Notes: generated by a model from the sequence alone, not told the origin. Positions 9,163-19,602 are shown, counted from the first letter of the stretch. The stretch is DNA of 64,000 nucleotides from Paracoccaceae bacterium (GCA_022822495.1 JAJEBQ010000019.1:62001-126000); one strand, 5' to 3'. Translations and numbers: made by a program.

Positions 9163-9384
9163 TGATGAACTCACACTTCTGAAATTTATGGACAACTTGT
9201 CCCAAACAAATGTTCAGTGACAACCGGATATGAAAATAACAATAATTAGAAAATTATTTCAATATGAATATAGAGAAAAGTAGAAATAACACATTTAAGG
9301 GTTATATAGAATTTCCAGAAAAATTAGCCAGTACCCCATCTGGCAATTTCATAAAGCATCACCCGAATATAATCTTTAACTGTC

Positions 9385-12117
9385 ATGAAATCGAAATTTG
9401 ATCCAAACGAAGTTGAACCCCGTATTTATACCATGTGGGAGCAAAGCGGTGCATTCAAAGCTGGGTCGAATGCTCGGGAAGATTTGCCTTCTTTCTGTAT
9501 CATGATTCCACCTCCCAATGTAACTGGGGCCCTTCATATGGGGCATGCCTTCAATAATACCTTGCAGGATATTCTCATTCGCTGGTACCGAATGCGGGGT
9601 TTCGATGTCTTGTGGCAACCTGGGCAGGACCATGCCGGCATTGCCACCCAAATGGTTGTGGAAAGACAGTTGGAAGAAGCAGGTTTGCCCTCAAGAACTG
9701 AGCTTGGAAGAGAAAAATTTCTTGCCAAGGTGTGGGACTGGAAAGAGAAATCCGGGGACAAAATCATCCATCAACTTAAACGAATTGGTGCCTCCTGTGA
9801 TTGGTCACGAAACCGTTTTACCATGGATAAGGGCTTTCATGATGCTGTTTTGAAGACATTCATTAAACTTTACAACAGAGGATTGATTTACAAGGGAAAA
9901 AGACTGGTAAACTGGGATCCGCATTTTGAAACGGCCATTTCTGACCTTGAGGTTGAACAGGTCGAAGTTAAAGGAAAGATGTGGTACTTTCGTTATCCCT
10001 TGGCTGATGGCGAATCGTTTGAGTATCCAGTTGCGTTTGATGAAAATGGCTCCCCTATCCGCTTTGAAACGAGAGATTACCTTGTCGTTGCCACAACACG
10101 TCCAGAAACCATGCTCGGTGATACAGGTGTGGCTGTGCATCCGGAAGACACAAGGTACACGCATCTGATTGGTAAAGATGTGATCCTGCCCCTAGTCGGT
10201 AGAAAAATCAGAATTGTTGCCGATTCCTATGCGGATCCTACAAAGGGTTCCGGGGCTGTCAAGATTACACCTGCCCATGATTTCAACGATTGGGAAGTTG
10301 GCAAGCGAGCCGCTTTACCAGCCATCAATGTCATGACTCCCAAGGGCACAATGTTTTTGCAAGATAATCTTGATTTCATGGGAAATCTTGAAGTTCAAGA
10401 AAATATCCTTGATCTTGATGGCCTGGACAGATTTGTGGCTCGTAAAAGAATTGTTGACCTCATGACCGAACAAGGTTTCCTTGATGATGTCCAAACTGAA
10501 GCACATGCCGTTCCACATGGGGATAGATCAAATATTCCCATTGAACCATTTCTTACGGATCAATGGTTCCTTGATGCCAAAAAAGTCGTTGGCCCAGCCA
10601 TAGATGCTGTACGGGAAGGCAAAACCCGAATTCACCCGGAGCAATATGAGAAAATTTATTACAACTGGCTGGAAAATATCGAACCATGGTGTATATCCCG
10701 TCAACTTTGGTGGGGCCATCAGATACCAATTTGGTATGATCAGGAGGGCAATCAATATTGTGCCATTTCCGAGGAAGAAGCCCGAAAGATGGCAAAGGGC
10801 AAGGCTCTTACAAGAGACCCTGATGTATTGGATACCTGGTTTTCATCTGGCATTTGGCCAATTGGAACCTTGGGATGGCCAGAGGACACTCCAGAATTGG
10901 AACGATATTTCCCCACTAATGTATTAGTAACCGGTTTTGATATTATCTTCTTCTGGGTTGCTCGTATGATGATGATGCAACTTGCCCTAGTTAACAATAT
11001 ACCCTTCTCAGACATTTACGTTCATGCATTGGTCAGGGACAAGTACGGCAAAAAAATGTCAAAGTCCCTTGGAAATGTCATTGACCCCATAGAGTTGATC
11101 GAAAAATATGGTGCCGATTCGGTTCGTTTTACCTTAACCTCAATGGCTGTAATGGGTAGAGACCTGAAACTCTCTGAAGGAAGGGTTGCCGGATACAGGA
11201 ATTTTTGTACCAAGATTTGGAATGCAGGAAGGTTTCTCCATTTAAATGAGTGTGTTATTGATCCAGAGTTTGATCCATTAAAAATAACGAGTGGTATCAA
11301 CGCCTGGATCATTGGTGAGACGACGAAAACCCAGGGAAAAGTTGATCACGCTTTGGAAAATTTTCGTTTTAATGAAGCTGCCAATACCTTGTATGCTTTT
11401 GTCTGGGGGAAGTTGTGTGACTGGTACCTGGAATTTGCTAAAATACAGTTGAATTCCAATGAACCTGAGTTGGTTGCTGAAACCAAATCCACCCTGGCTT
11501 GGGTGTACAAGCAAGCCCTTGTCTTGCTTCATCCAATTATCCCCTTTGAAACCGAAGAATTATGGGGTGAACTTTACACAGAAGATATGAGAATTATTCA
11601 TGCCGAGTGGCCGCAACTAACTTTCAAGGAACTTGGCAACACGCAAGCGACCAAAGAGTTGGAGTGGGTTATTGAGATCATTGAGAGCATTCGTTCGGTC
11701 CGTAGCCAGTTGCGAGTTCCTCCGAAAGCAATTGTTCCACTCACGATACATTCCATGACGGCCAGACATGAGGCAATCCTCAATAATTACCAGAATCTGA
11801 TCATGCGAATGGCCAGAACAAATACGCCCAAGTTTCAGACAGAGCAGACTAGCGATACAATTACCATACCTTTGGATGGAGGAGTTATTTCACTACCATT
11901 AGGAAAAGTTGTCAATCTGAATCTCGAAAAGGACCGCTTGCTAGAAACCAGAGACTCACTTGCGAATGAAATTTCCAAACTCAAGGGTCGCCTAAGCAAT
12001 GAGGGTTTTGTTTCCAAAGCACCCCCCGAAGTCGTGGAAGAAACACGTTCAAATTTGGTTGAACTTGAGCAAAAACTTGAAATCACCAGTACCGCGGTAG
12101 AAAGAATTAATCTTTAG
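9385..12117 (+). CDS. valS: Valine--tRNA ligase
   Basis: A 910-residue class I aminoacyl-tRNA synthetase that charges tRNA-Val. The HIGH motif appears as HMGH at 51-54, preceded by PPPNVTGAL, and KMSKS is at 557-561. The editing (CP1) domain lies between them, with [13 protein letters not shown] and [13 protein letters not shown]. The C-terminus is a coiled coil ([21 protein letters not shown]), the tRNA-binding arm typical of bacterial ValRS. Length and motifs indicate an intact enzyme. In many alphaproteobacteria valS closes a PCMT-tolC-popZ-valS block; here popZ is absent and an oxidoreductase gene occupies the gap. Confidence 0.97.
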   Translation: MKSKFDPNEVEPRIYTMWEQSGAFKAGSNAREDLPSFCIMIPPPNVTGALHMGHAFNNTLQDILIRWYRMRGFDVLWQPGQDHAGIATQMVVERQLEEAGLPSRTELGREKFLAKVWDWKEKSGDKIIHQLKRIGASCDWSRNRFTMDKGFHDAVLKTFIKLYNRGLIYKGKRLVNWDPHFETAISDLEVEQVEVKGKMWYFRYPLADGESFEYPVAFDENGSPIRFETRDYLVVATTRPETMLGDTGVAVHPEDTRYTHLIGKDVILPLVGRKIRIVADSYADPTKGSGAVKITPAHDFNDWEVGKRAALPAINVMTPKGTMFLQDNLDFMGNLEVQENILDLDGLDRFVARKRIVDLMTEQGFLDDVQTEAHAVPHGDRSNIPIEPFLTDQWFLDAKKVVGPAIDAVREGKTRIHPEQYEKIYYNWLENIEPWCISRQLWWGHQIPIWYDQEGNQYCAISEEEARKMAKGKALTRDPDVLDTWFSSGIWPIGTLGWPEDTPELERYFPTNVLVTGFDIIFFWVARMMMMQLALVNNIPFSDIYVHALVRDKYGKKMSKSLGNVIDPIELIEKYGADSVRFTLTSMAVMGRDLKLSEGRVAGYRNFCTKIWNAGRFLHLNECVIDPEFDPLKITSGINAWIIGETTKTQGKVDHALENFRFNEAANTLYAFVWGKLCDWYLEFAKIQLNSNEPELVAETKSTLAWVYKQALVLLHPIIPFETEELWGELYTEDMRIIHAEWPQLTFKELGNTQATKELEWVIEIIESIRSVRSQLRVPPKAIVPLTIHSMTARHEAILNNYQNLIMRMARTNTPKFQTEQTSDTITIPLDGGVISLPLGKVVNLNLEKDRLLETRDSLANEISKLKGRLSNEGFVSKAPPEVVEETRSNLVELEQKLEITSTAVERINL

Positions 12118-12241
12118 ATTAAACTCTCGGCTTCATATGTTTGTAACCGGTGACAGTTTTTGAATTCCAAACTTTGCTACCATGCACAAGAGTATCTCAT
12201 TGTTGGTTAAAGCAGTTGCACATTACATAAAAATCCAATAG

Positions 12242-13441
12242 CTACATGTCTGCAATTACTTTGGCAGCAGACTCAACTGCTCCCTTACCACGGCTGATTG
12301 CTAAATGCTCAAACCCGACTTCAATTGAACCCAAAAGTCCCAAAGTCATATTGGGATTGAGATGCCCCATGTGCCCTATCCTGAAAAAACCTGTTGAGTC
12401 TGGATCCTCCTCAGTACCCATACCCAATCCAATCCCAAGGGTTAAACCCGTATTTTCCTTGGTCCATTTTCGCAACAATTTACCGTTTGGAGGTTTCATT
12501 TTGATGGTCGAAACAGAATGACTTCGATACTTCCTGTCCTTGATATTCATCTCGATTTGGCCTTCTGAATTCCAGATATCGAAAGCTGACCAAATAGCCT
12601 GAGCCAACTTACTATGTCTTTGCCAAGTCTGCTCCAAACCCTCCTCGTGAACAATCATATCAAGGGCTTCTCTCAACGCAAAAAGATGGTGGGTTGGAGC
12701 TGTTCCACAGAAAAGTTGATAAAATTCCTCTGGGTTCACCCTCCTTTCCCAGTCCCAATAGGGAGTTTTAAGTTCAGCCTTTTTTCCTACATTTCTCGCA
12801 CGCTCATTGAAATATATGAAACCAAGCCCGGGCGGGGTCATTAACCCCTTTTGGCTGCCCGTGATCATGACATCAACATTCCATTCATCCATATAAAATT
12901 TTTCACATCCCAAGCTGGCAATGCAATCCACGGCAAGCAGAGCTGGGTGACCGGTCGCTTGTATGGCTTTGGAGATTGCCTCAATATCATTTCTTACCGA
13001 GGTGGAGGTGTCAACCTGAACAACCAGAATGGCCTTGAACTCATGCTTTTTATCCTGTGATAATCTTTCTATCAAAATGTCTGTATCAACAGAAGATCTT
13101 CTACCAAAATCCAGAGTTTCAGTTTCAATGCCCAAGGCTTTGGCAAATCCACCCCATCCGGGTGCAAAAATACCTGTAGCCAGAACCAACACCTTGTCCC
13201 CTTTGTCGAGGAGGTTTGTCAGGGAACCTTCCCAGACACCATGTCCATTGCAAATATAAATGGCAGCATGGCCATCAGTTCCTGCGACTGTCTTCAGATC
13301 CTTGATTACCCCATGGACCATTTCGGCAAGTTCGGGATCATAAATATCTGGGGCCGATCTGTTAATGGCCTGAATGACCCTATCTGGCAATATTGAAGGG
13401 CCTGGAATTGCAATGTGATGTCTGCCAAAAAATCTGGTCAT
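12242..13441 (-). CDS. Class V aminotransferase, serine--glyoxylate / alanine--glyoxylate type
   Basis: About 399 residues from the internal ATG at 13441 (MTRFFGRHHIAIPGPS), which gives the family's normal N-terminus; the upstream ATG at 13456 adds five residues. It is a fold-type I PLP enzyme: the PLP lysine lies in TGSQKGLMTPPGLGF, preceded by VDCIASLGCEKFYMD, which contributes the PLP-stacking aspartate. Near the end, FRIGHMGHLNP is typical of the serine-glyoxylate branch. It would interconvert glyoxylate/glycine with serine/hydroxypyruvate or alanine/pyruvate; the exact amino donor is not resolved. It is convergent with valS and divergent from the ABC exporter. Confidence 0.88.
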   Translation of the reverse strand: MTRFFGRHHIAIPGPSILPDRVIQAINRSAPDIYDPELAEMVHGVIKDLKTVAGTDGHAAIYICNGHGVWEGSLTNLLDKGDKVLVLATGIFAPGWGGFAKALGIETETLDFGRRSSVDTDILIERLSQDKKHEFKAILVVQVDTSTSVRNDIEAISKAIQATGHPALLAVDCIASLGCEKFYMDEWNVDVMITGSQKGLMTPPGLGFIYFNERARNVGKKAELKTPYWDWERRVNPEEFYQLFCGTAPTHHLFALREALDMIVHEEGLEQTWQRHSKLAQAIWSAFDIWNSEGQIEMNIKDRKYRSHSVSTIKMKPPNGKLLRKWTKENTGLTLGIGLGMGTEEDPDSTGFFRIGHMGHLNPNMTLGLLGSIEVGFEHLAISRGKGAVESAAKVIADM

Positions 13442-13689
13442 TACCCTTATCCTCATCAGTAAGTCTCTTTCGGCATGGTTATTCGTGAATATACTTTCCA
13501 GCCGTAAATCAGGACATCTATTTATTCACAAAGATTTAGGAAACCTTTGAGTGATTGAAACTTATACACAAATAAAATAGTTTAATCGCCAGAGGTAATT
13601 AGAATTCGGAGGATAAAATTTCCATCAATTTTACGCTAAATTTGTTCATTTCTTGGCGATAACTACAGGTATGGTAATTCTGTCATAAA

Positions 13690-15471
13690 ATGCAGAACAT
13701 TTCACCCAAACTTACACTAGAAGCTGAAAGCCACTCCTCCCGAAAACTCTTCCGGTGGTTATGGAAATATTATCTTAAATCCCAGACAAAAAAGATCACC
13801 ATAGCACTGGTTTTCATGTCCATTCAAGGCTCAACACTCGGTGCCTTGAGTTACATGATTGAGCCCATGTTTGATGATATTTTTGCCAATAAAATGACGG
13901 AGGCCTTGATCTGGGTAGGTCTCGCTATCCTGGGTTTATTCTGTTTGAGAGGATTGGCAGGATTTATAAGTACCCTGATTATTGTATCGGTGAGCGAAAG
14001 GATAAAACTTAACCTGCAAAAGGATTTGATGGATCATATTCTGACTCTTGATACCATGTTTTTTGAGGTCAACTCGCCAGGCAATATTATGGAAAGAGTG
14101 CTGGGTGACTCAGATGTCGTTAAATCTATCTGGTCAGGTTATATTGCGACTGGAGTCAGAGGTTGTATCTCCATTTGCTCACTCATGTTTGTTGCCATCT
14201 CCATTGACCCCTTATGGACCCTGGTTACCTGTTTGGGAATACCCCTCCTTGTATTTCCAATCATCTGGCTTCAAAGACTGATTAGAAAATCTACCCAGAT
14301 CAGTAGGCGAGCATCCTCAGAAACAACCGTTAGGCTGGATGAAATTTTCCATGGAATTCATGCCATCAAACTCAACCTTCTTGAAAACAATCAAATATCC
14401 AGGTTTATAACCAAGGCAACGGAAAGCCGCAGGGCTTCTATCAAAGCCGCCGGCGGTAATGCCGCCGTTCCACTTCTTGTAGATGTTATAGCCGGTTTGG
14501 GTTTCCTAGGGCTACTCTTGCTGGGGGGATCTGACGTTATTAACGGTGAAAAAACCACTGGCCAGTTCATGAGTTTTTTTACGGCCATAGTTCTCATGTT
14601 TGACCCTTTCAGACGAATTTCAGGCTTGGTTACAGCCTGGCAGATGACCAAAGTTTCCCTGGAGAGGGTCTATGTCCTGCTCGAAACAAAACCGAATATT
14701 ACTCAAATTACGACACCGGAAATCCTTGAATACAAGAACGAAGATTGGACAATTGAATTTGAAAATGTTGCCTTTCGTTATCCTGACCTTGAAGTGTTTA
14801 CCGATCTTTCCTTCAAGATACCTTCCCAAAAAATGACAGCTATCGTGGGCGCCTCAGGTGCTGGCAAAACAACCGTATTCAATCTATTGGCAAGGATTTT
14901 GGATCCGTCTGAGGGTAAGATCGAAATAGGTGGCATCGACATCAAGTCGATGAGCCTTCCAGATTTGAGGGGACTATTTTCTGTTGTCACTCAGGATAAG
15001 GGGATCTTTGATGAAACCATCAAGGACAATATCCTTTTGGGCCAACCCAATTCCACTGATGAAGAAATTAGCGTGGCAGCAAAATCTGCCCAGGTTCTTA
15101 CCTTTACGGATGACCTTCAACTGGGGCTAGACACCCCATGTGGTCCTCGGGGAGCAAATTTATCAGGCGGTCAACGCCAACGAGTAGCAATAGCCCGGGC
15201 TTTTCTTAGGAATTCACCGATATTACTCTTGGATGAACCAACTTCGGCTCTGGATTCCCATTCAGAAGATTTGATTCAAGACGCCCTGGAAGAATTCAGA
15301 AACAATCGTACAATTGTTGTTATCGCCCACAGGCTGGCAACTGTCAAAAACGCTGACAACATAATAGTTCTTGATCAGGGTCGGGTTGTTGAAGAGGGAA
15401 CCCATACCGAGCTCGTATCCAGGGGAGGTTTATATTCGGGGTTGTATAACAGTCAGGTAATAGTTTCTTAA
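13690..15471 (+). CDS. MsbA-like ABC exporter (fused permease and ATPase)
   Basis: A 593-residue half-transporter. Residues 1-330 form a six-helix ABC transmembrane domain (cytosolic N-terminus, EPMFDDIF between TM1 and TM2). The nucleotide-binding domain follows with Walker A GASGAGKTT near 395, signature LSGGQRQR near 492, Walker B ILLLDEPTSALD near 513 and the H-loop IAHRL. All catalytic motifs are intact. Family members flip lipid A or other lipids, or export drugs or peptides, as homodimers; placement near MsbA is from overall resemblance and not certain. It is convergent with the glycosyltransferase at 15505, which may hint at an envelope role. Confidence 0.9.
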   Translation: MQNISPKLTLEAESHSSRKLFRWLWKYYLKSQTKKITIALVFMSIQGSTLGALSYMIEPMFDDIFANKMTEALIWVGLAILGLFCLRGLAGFISTLIIVSVSERIKLNLQKDLMDHILTLDTMFFEVNSPGNIMERVLGDSDVVKSIWSGYIATGVRGCISICSLMFVAISIDPLWTLVTCLGIPLLVFPIIWLQRLIRKSTQISRRASSETTVRLDEIFHGIHAIKLNLLENNQISRFITKATESRRASIKAAGGNAAVPLLVDVIAGLGFLGLLLLGGSDVINGEKTTGQFMSFFTAIVLMFDPFRRISGLVTAWQMTKVSLERVYVLLETKPNITQITTPEILEYKNEDWTIEFENVAFRYPDLEVFTDLSFKIPSQKMTAIVGASGAGKTTVFNLLARILDPSEGKIEIGGIDIKSMSLPDLRGLFSVVTQDKGIFDETIKDNILLGQPNSTDEEISVAAKSAQVLTFTDDLQLGLDTPCGPRGANLSGGQRQRVAIARAFLRNSPILLLDEPTSALDSHSEDLIQDALEEFRNNRTIVVIAHRLATVKNADNIIVLDQGRVVEEGTHTELVSRGGLYSGLYNSQVIVS

Positions 15472-15504
15472 ATTTACCATTGTGCTTCAAAGCAGCCCAA
15501 ATAT

Positions 15505-16185
15505 TTAATAGTATTTTTCGAATAACTTTTCCGGCGACTTGCCGAGGTAATACTGGATCAGTATCCACAGATTTCCTATTCCGCTTCTTAACCATCCCTT
15601 TCGGACCTGTCTTTGTGCACTGGTTGATGCAATACCATTGAGCATGACGAGTTTCCCCTGTAATTTTCGACACAGTTCGACATCTTCCATTAGGGGAATA
15701 GCTCTAAATCCTCCACTTTGTTCATACAGAGATTTAGAAATCAGCAATCCCTGGTCCCCATAGGGAAGATCAAAAACCACCGATCGCAAGTTAGCCCAAC
15801 GTGCGACCATCAGAGGGAAAAATCCATATTGTCTGAACTTCAATCGGAAATAACCCGCCTTGTCAGAATGTGAACGAATAAATTGTAATACAGCCTTATT
15901 CCATCCTAATTCCAAGTGTGTGTCAGCATGGAGAAATAACATCCACTCACCGGTTGCGTTACATGCCCCTTCTCGTAATTGGATTCCCCTTCCCTTGGCA
16001 GATTTTATGTACACAGCTCCTATTTTATCTGCCATTTGCTTGATTAAAGAGTGTTCAGAGGAGTCACTAATTATCAACTCCTTAATTAATCCCTCCTGCA
16101 GACCTTCAAATAAGGAGGCAACTGTTTCAGGCAGGTCACATTGGGAGTTGTAAGTTGGAATTATGATTGAAAGTGGTGCATTCAT
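15505..16185 (-). CDS. Family 2 glycosyltransferase, TIGR04283-like
   Basis: A 226-residue GT-A fold glycosyltransferase. The N-terminus LSIIIPTYNSQCDLPETVASL is typical of GT2. KGRGIQLREGACNATGEWMLFLHADTH contains the sugar-nucleotide and metal-binding DxD-like HADT and matches the small TIGR04283 group, some of whose members sit in arsenosugar gene clusters. There is a weak hydrophobic C-terminal segment and no secretion signal. Its ATG overlaps the ymdB stop by four bases, so the two are translationally coupled. No arsenic genes are nearby, so the acceptor is unknown. Confidence 0.82.
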   Translation of the reverse strand: MNAPLSIIIPTYNSQCDLPETVASLFEGLQEGLIKELIISDSSEHSLIKQMADKIGAVYIKSAKGRGIQLREGACNATGEWMLFLHADTHLELGWNKAVLQFIRSHSDKAGYFRLKFRQYGFFPLMVARWANLRSVVFDLPYGDQGLLISKSLYEQSGGFRAIPLMEDVELCRKLQGKLVMLNGIASTSAQRQVRKGWLRSGIGNLWILIQYYLGKSPEKLFEKYY

Positions 16186-16997
16186 GAATCAATTGACTTG
16201 CCAAGTAAACCACCTCTCAGAAATTGCTCTATTGAAACCGCTAACCCAGTCTTATCATCAGTTTCAACCACAACACCACATAACGTTATGTCATTATTCG
16301 CGGGGATCATTTTACCTTTGGAAAATCCAGCAGAAAAACGCTCCATCGGTACAGTTGTATCCATACCAATAATTGATTCATAGTCGCCGCACATACCGAC
16401 ATCAGTTATATAACCGGTGCCCCCGGGGAGAACTCTGGCATCTGAGGTTGGTATATGCGTGTGAGTACCTGCAACCATGGACACCTTACCATCCCACAAT
16501 TTACCTGCTATCATCTTTTCTGAAGTTGCCTCACAGTGAAAATCAATTGCTATAGCATCTACAGCCTTGCTCAAGGGGTATTTTTCCAACACTTCGTTGA
16601 CAAACCTTATTGGATTATCAAAGGGCTGCCTCATAAAGACCTGCCCAAGGGCGGTAATTACCAAGACCCTTTTTCCTTTTTCGGTTTTGAAAACACCATA
16701 CCCTCTTCCCGGCAACCCTCTACCCAGGTTTAGTGGGCGTAAAATATTTGGATAAGAATCCAGAACACTCATTAGATTTCGCTGATCAAAAGCATGATCT
16801 CCAAGGGTCATGCAGTCAATGCCGGCATTCAATAGAAAATCTGCATGATTGGGAGTGATCCCTTTGCCCTGAGTTGCGTTTTCACCATTAACTATTACAA
16901 AATCGAGTTCCAACTCCTCTCTTATGCCCTTTAGCTCGGAGGCTAAAGTTGTCCGCGCGTTTCTTCCAAAGACGTCACCCAAAAACAGTATTCGCAT
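16182..16997 (-). CDS. ymdB: YmdB-family metallophosphoesterase (TIGR00282)
   Basis: A 271-residue calcineurin-like phosphoesterase. The metal-ligand blocks are all present: MRILFLGDVFGR at the N-terminus, VNGENATQGKG, TLGDHAFD, DFHCEATSEK and AGTHTHIPTSD. Members hydrolyse 2',3'-cyclic nucleotides and affect RNase or biofilm states in Bacillus; in alphaproteobacteria the role is not established. It is the middle gene of a three-gene minus-strand operon, 24 bp after the folate-ligase stop and overlapping the glycosyltransferase start. Confidence 0.92.
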   Translation of the reverse strand: MRILFLGDVFGRNARTTLASELKGIREELELDFVIVNGENATQGKGITPNHADFLLNAGIDCMTLGDHAFDQRNLMSVLDSYPNILRPLNLGRGLPGRGYGVFKTEKGKRVLVITALGQVFMRQPFDNPIRFVNEVLEKYPLSKAVDAIAIDFHCEATSEKMIAGKLWDGKVSMVAGTHTHIPTSDARVLPGGTGYITDVGMCGDYESIIGMDTTVPMERFSAGFSKGKMIPANNDITLCGVVVETDDKTGLAVSIEQFLRGGLLGKSIDS

Positions 16998-17020
16998 TTC
17001 AAAATTTCCTTTAGTTCTAT

Positions 17021-17596
17021 TCAGCGATATTCAGTTATACCAATATCGGTGACTATGGTGTCCAGTTTATAGTCAAATTTATCTCTGGGTAATTTAGGAA
17101 AAAATTGCCCCGAAAAAGCAAAGCCAATTGCTTTTACCTTAATTTTCTTTTTCAGCTGTTCTAATGTGCGATCATAGTAACCTCCCCCGTAACCCAGCCT
17201 ATACCCCATAGTGTCAAAGGCCAGGAGGGGGACAATTATCACAATTGGCACTATCCATTTGCCTTCAACGGGTATCGAAACCCCATAATCGCCTGCAATC
17301 AATTTCTGGTTAAACTTCCACGATCGAAATTGTAAAGATTTATTCTTCCCAACAACTATCGGGAGGCACAAACCATATCCAGATTGTTCTAATTGCTCCA
17401 AAATTGGCAACGGACTTATTTCAGTTTGTATCGGGCAATAGCCAGCTACATGACTGTTCTCAGGTATTTTATTTAAAATGTATTCAAGCAACTTACCTTG
17501 CGCAATAATTTGAGATTTCTCAGAATATGCCAGGTTACGTTTTGTTTTGGCCAATTTTCGCAATTTGGTTTTGGTGGCGTGAATTTTATTTGGCAA
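17021..17596 (-). CDS. 5-formyltetrahydrofolate cyclo-ligase
   Basis: About 191 residues; converts 5-formyl-THF to 5,10-methenyl-THF with ATP. The ATP/substrate loop MGYRLGYGGGYYDRTL near 130 is diagnostic, and ISPLPILEQLEQSGYGLCLPIV is the usual mid-protein block. No ATG exists before the conserved region. GTG (17599) and TTG (17596) are adjacent, and GAGG sits five bases before the TTG but only two before the GTG, so I prefer TTG. First gene of the operon with ymdB; divergent from mmcB. Confidence 0.92.
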   Translation of the reverse strand: MPNKIHATKTKLRKLAKTKRNLAYSEKSQIIAQGKLLEYILNKIPENSHVAGYCPIQTEISPLPILEQLEQSGYGLCLPIVVGKNKSLQFRSWKFNQKLIAGDYGVSIPVEGKWIVPIVIIVPLLAFDTMGYRLGYGGGYYDRTLEQLKKKIKVKAIGFAFSGQFFPKLPRDKFDYKLDTIVTDIGITEYR

Positions 17597-17717
17597 CACA
17601 ACCTCAAAATTAATGATCTATTCTCTACAGTGTAACATAATTAATGATTTCCTATTCGAATTCACAAAACAGATTATTCAATCCAATAAATTTATCTCTT
17701 CTAAGAAGTATTCAAAC

Positions 17718-18183
17718 ATGTTACCGATTCCATCTCAAGGACAAAAACTAGCCTTGGGAGTCACGATTCATCTCAGGGACAGAGGTATGAGTTATCTGGA
17801 AGAATTTGTACCCAAGCAAGGCTTAAGGGTTGATGTAATTGCCCTAAATCCCAAAGGTCAGATTTGGATTGTGGAATGTAAGACCTCTAGGGTTGACTAC
17901 ATTTCAGATCATAAGTGGGGGAATTATCTCCCCCTTTTGTGATACCTTCTTTTTTGCGGCAGACCGTCATTTCCCCCAGGATATATTGCCTACAGATACC
18001 GGGCTGATTGTTGCTGACGCCTTTGGTGCACAAATCATCAAATTTGGTCCATCATTGGAGGTTCCAGCAGCAAGAAGGAAGGCTGTCATTACAAAATTTG
18101 CAATGAATGCTGGAGAGCGTCTTCACCATCAAAGAGAGAATTTGCGCCAAAAGGACCGGTTTCCCTTTTTGAGAAAATCATGA
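17718..18183 (+). pseudogene. mmcB: MmcB-family DNA repair protein, interrupted by a +1 frameshift
   Basis: Two overlapping frames together make one MmcB (COG5321) protein. Frame one, from the ATG at 17718, gives LALGVTIHLRDRG...LRVDVIALNPKGQIWIVECKTS...DHKWGNYLP, and the other frame continues FCDTFFFAADRHFPQ...TGLIVADAFGA...VPAARRKAVITKFA. The break is in CCCCC at 17930-17934; one C fewer restores a continuous protein of about 154 residues. VDVIAL...IVECK resembles a PD-(D/E)XK nuclease core. In Caulobacter MmcB is an SOS-independent mitomycin-C response factor. The shift may be a real mutation, a phase-variable tract or a sequencing error. The matched length and conservation of both halves suggest the event is recent or artefactual. 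Confidence 0.85.
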
Positions 18184-18190
18184 ACGCCTT

Positions 18191-18257
18191 GACTTCCGAC
18201 AATTTTAAGTGAAAGTTCCCTTGAATTAGGAACGCACATACCAAGAAAGGGCACTAA
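18191..18257. repeat. Diverged 67-bp direct repeat, upstream copy
   Basis: Aligns without gaps to 19603-19669 with 47 of 67 identical positions by hand count. It begins eight bases after the mmcB stop and contains the small inverted repeat GTTCC-N9-GGAAC. The shared core runs from CCCTTGAA to GCA..TAA. Confidence 0.6.
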
Positions 18258-18850
18258 ATCCCTCATTTTTCTGCATCAATCTTGGCCTTCCATCTTCTAC
18301 AAATCAGTCAAAAAAATCTCCCATAATCAGATACTTCAGCCCTTGGTCAGATTACAATACCATAACACAAATCCGCCCTCTTCTCATGTTCAGGAAATAT
18401 CATAAAGGAAAGATGTTTCCACGCCAGACCATAAGGAAAAGGCGTGCCCGACATGCCTAATAAACCACCGCCTTACTGTCGTGCAAGAGACTGATAACCC
18501 TCCGTCTTGAGCACTTCCCCCGTCACTACTCTCACGAACGATTGGAAATTCTTCCAAAACCAACTGTTGAATAAGGTGACCATTATCTTCCAGAAAATAA
18601 AAAGGTGTTTATTTTGAAAAGGGGAAAAAGTCTGAAGTCAAGAAACAAAGGTGTATAAATATGATTTTAACGTGTTAACCCCAAGGGTTTAGAAAGGTAG
18701 AAGTATCTTTTTTTTGCTGCATTTTTTCTCACTTTTCAATACAATTGAGTTGTCAAGTTTAGGATGCGAATTGTCTCTGCGGAATTTAATTGGGTGGTCT
18801 GTATTTTTTACGTAAATGATATGTTTGGTTGGAATCCAGTACGGATATAG
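18258..18850. other. About 590-bp non-coding stretch between mmcB and the RTX gene
   Basis: No open frame with recognisable protein similarity was found on either strand. The left part is more GC-balanced (around 18420-18560, GCCCGACATGCC and CACTTCCCCCGTCAC), which could be an old gene remnant, but I could not identify one. The right part is very AT-rich, with T7 at 18709-18715, and probably holds the RTX promoter. Confidence 0.5.
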
Positions 18851-18856
18851 AGGAGG
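18851..18856 (+). promoter_or_regulatory. Ribosome binding site AGGAGG of the RTX gene
   Basis: A perfect AGGAGG precedes two consecutive ATGs at 18859 and 18862. The 5-bp spacing to the second favours 18862 and rules out the upstream candidate start at 18829. Confidence 0.75.
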
Positions 18857-18861
18857 ATATG

Positions 18862-19590
18862 ATGGCGATTGTTACTTCTACTGACAGCAGTGAATGGCTC
18901 TATGGAACACATAATGAGGTGGATACGTTTGTGTTCAATCCTCTAAGTGACCCATCAACTGTTACCACTGATGTTATTGTCAATTTTGATTTGGAATCCG
19001 ATGTAATTGATCTGTCTGGTTTTAACCTTTCCCAGGGCGTTACTTGGGAAGATTTGCAATCAAATATTAGTGTTGGTACCGGCTTTTGGCGTGGTGGTTG
19101 GGTCGAAATAGATCTAACGGAGTACGGTGGCGGCAAGATTAGAATTGTTGATGTTCAGTCTGTTGATCAGCTCAAGGAATCGATGTTCATTATGCCCACT
19201 GCTAACATAGCTGGTGATGAGACAGCTAATACACTCACTGGCGGTGCAGGAGATGATGTTATTCGTGGTGGCCAAGGGGATGATGTCATTACAGGTGGTA
19301 CGGGGGATGACACTCTTTATGGCGACGGGATGGCAGGTGATGCTACTGGTTCGGATGCTGATACTTTTGTTTATACCCAAGGAGGCGGTAATGACACAAT
19401 TGTTGACTTTACCGATGGTGAAGACAAGATTGATATTTCAGATTTTACAGAAATAACAGGTTTTGACGATATAAATGCACACCAAGATGGTGGTGATGTG
19501 GTTATCGACTTTAGCGATTACGGTGGTGGAACCATTACTCTGGAGAATTTTAACCTGAACGACCTCGATGCCAACGATTTTCTATTTTAA
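18862..19590 (+). CDS. RTX calcium-binding protein, probably secreted by type I
   Basis: A 242-residue acidic protein with no signal peptide. Three RTX nonapeptides lie in the middle (GGAGDDVIR, GGQGDDVIT, GGTGDDTLY), which bind Ca2+ as a parallel beta roll after secretion. The segments on either side resemble each other: DTFVF...VIVNFDLESDVIDLSGF before the repeats, and DTFVY...TIVDFTDGEDKIDISDF after, each followed by a YGGG strand. The end DANDFLF fits a C-terminal type I secretion signal (acidic with terminal hydrophobics). No catalytic domain is visible. The gene is single, flanked by diverged direct repeats, with no HlyB/HlyD pair nearby. The role is unknown; adhesion or matrix is a guess. 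Confidence 0.85.
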   Translation: MAIVTSTDSSEWLYGTHNEVDTFVFNPLSDPSTVTTDVIVNFDLESDVIDLSGFNLSQGVTWEDLQSNISVGTGFWRGGWVEIDLTEYGGGKIRIVDVQSVDQLKESMFIMPTANIAGDETANTLTGGAGDDVIRGGQGDDVITGGTGDDTLYGDGMAGDATGSDADTFVYTQGGGNDTIVDFTDGEDKIDISDFTEITGFDDINAHQDGGDVVIDFSDYGGGTITLENFNLNDLDANDFLF

Positions 19591-19602
19591 TTTCAAGTTC
19601 TC

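Noticed and set aside
18258..18850. A coding gene or phage remnant between mmcB and the RTX gene
   Set aside because: No frame had recognisable protein similarity, and no integrase or attachment repeat matching the tRNA-His 3' end was found.
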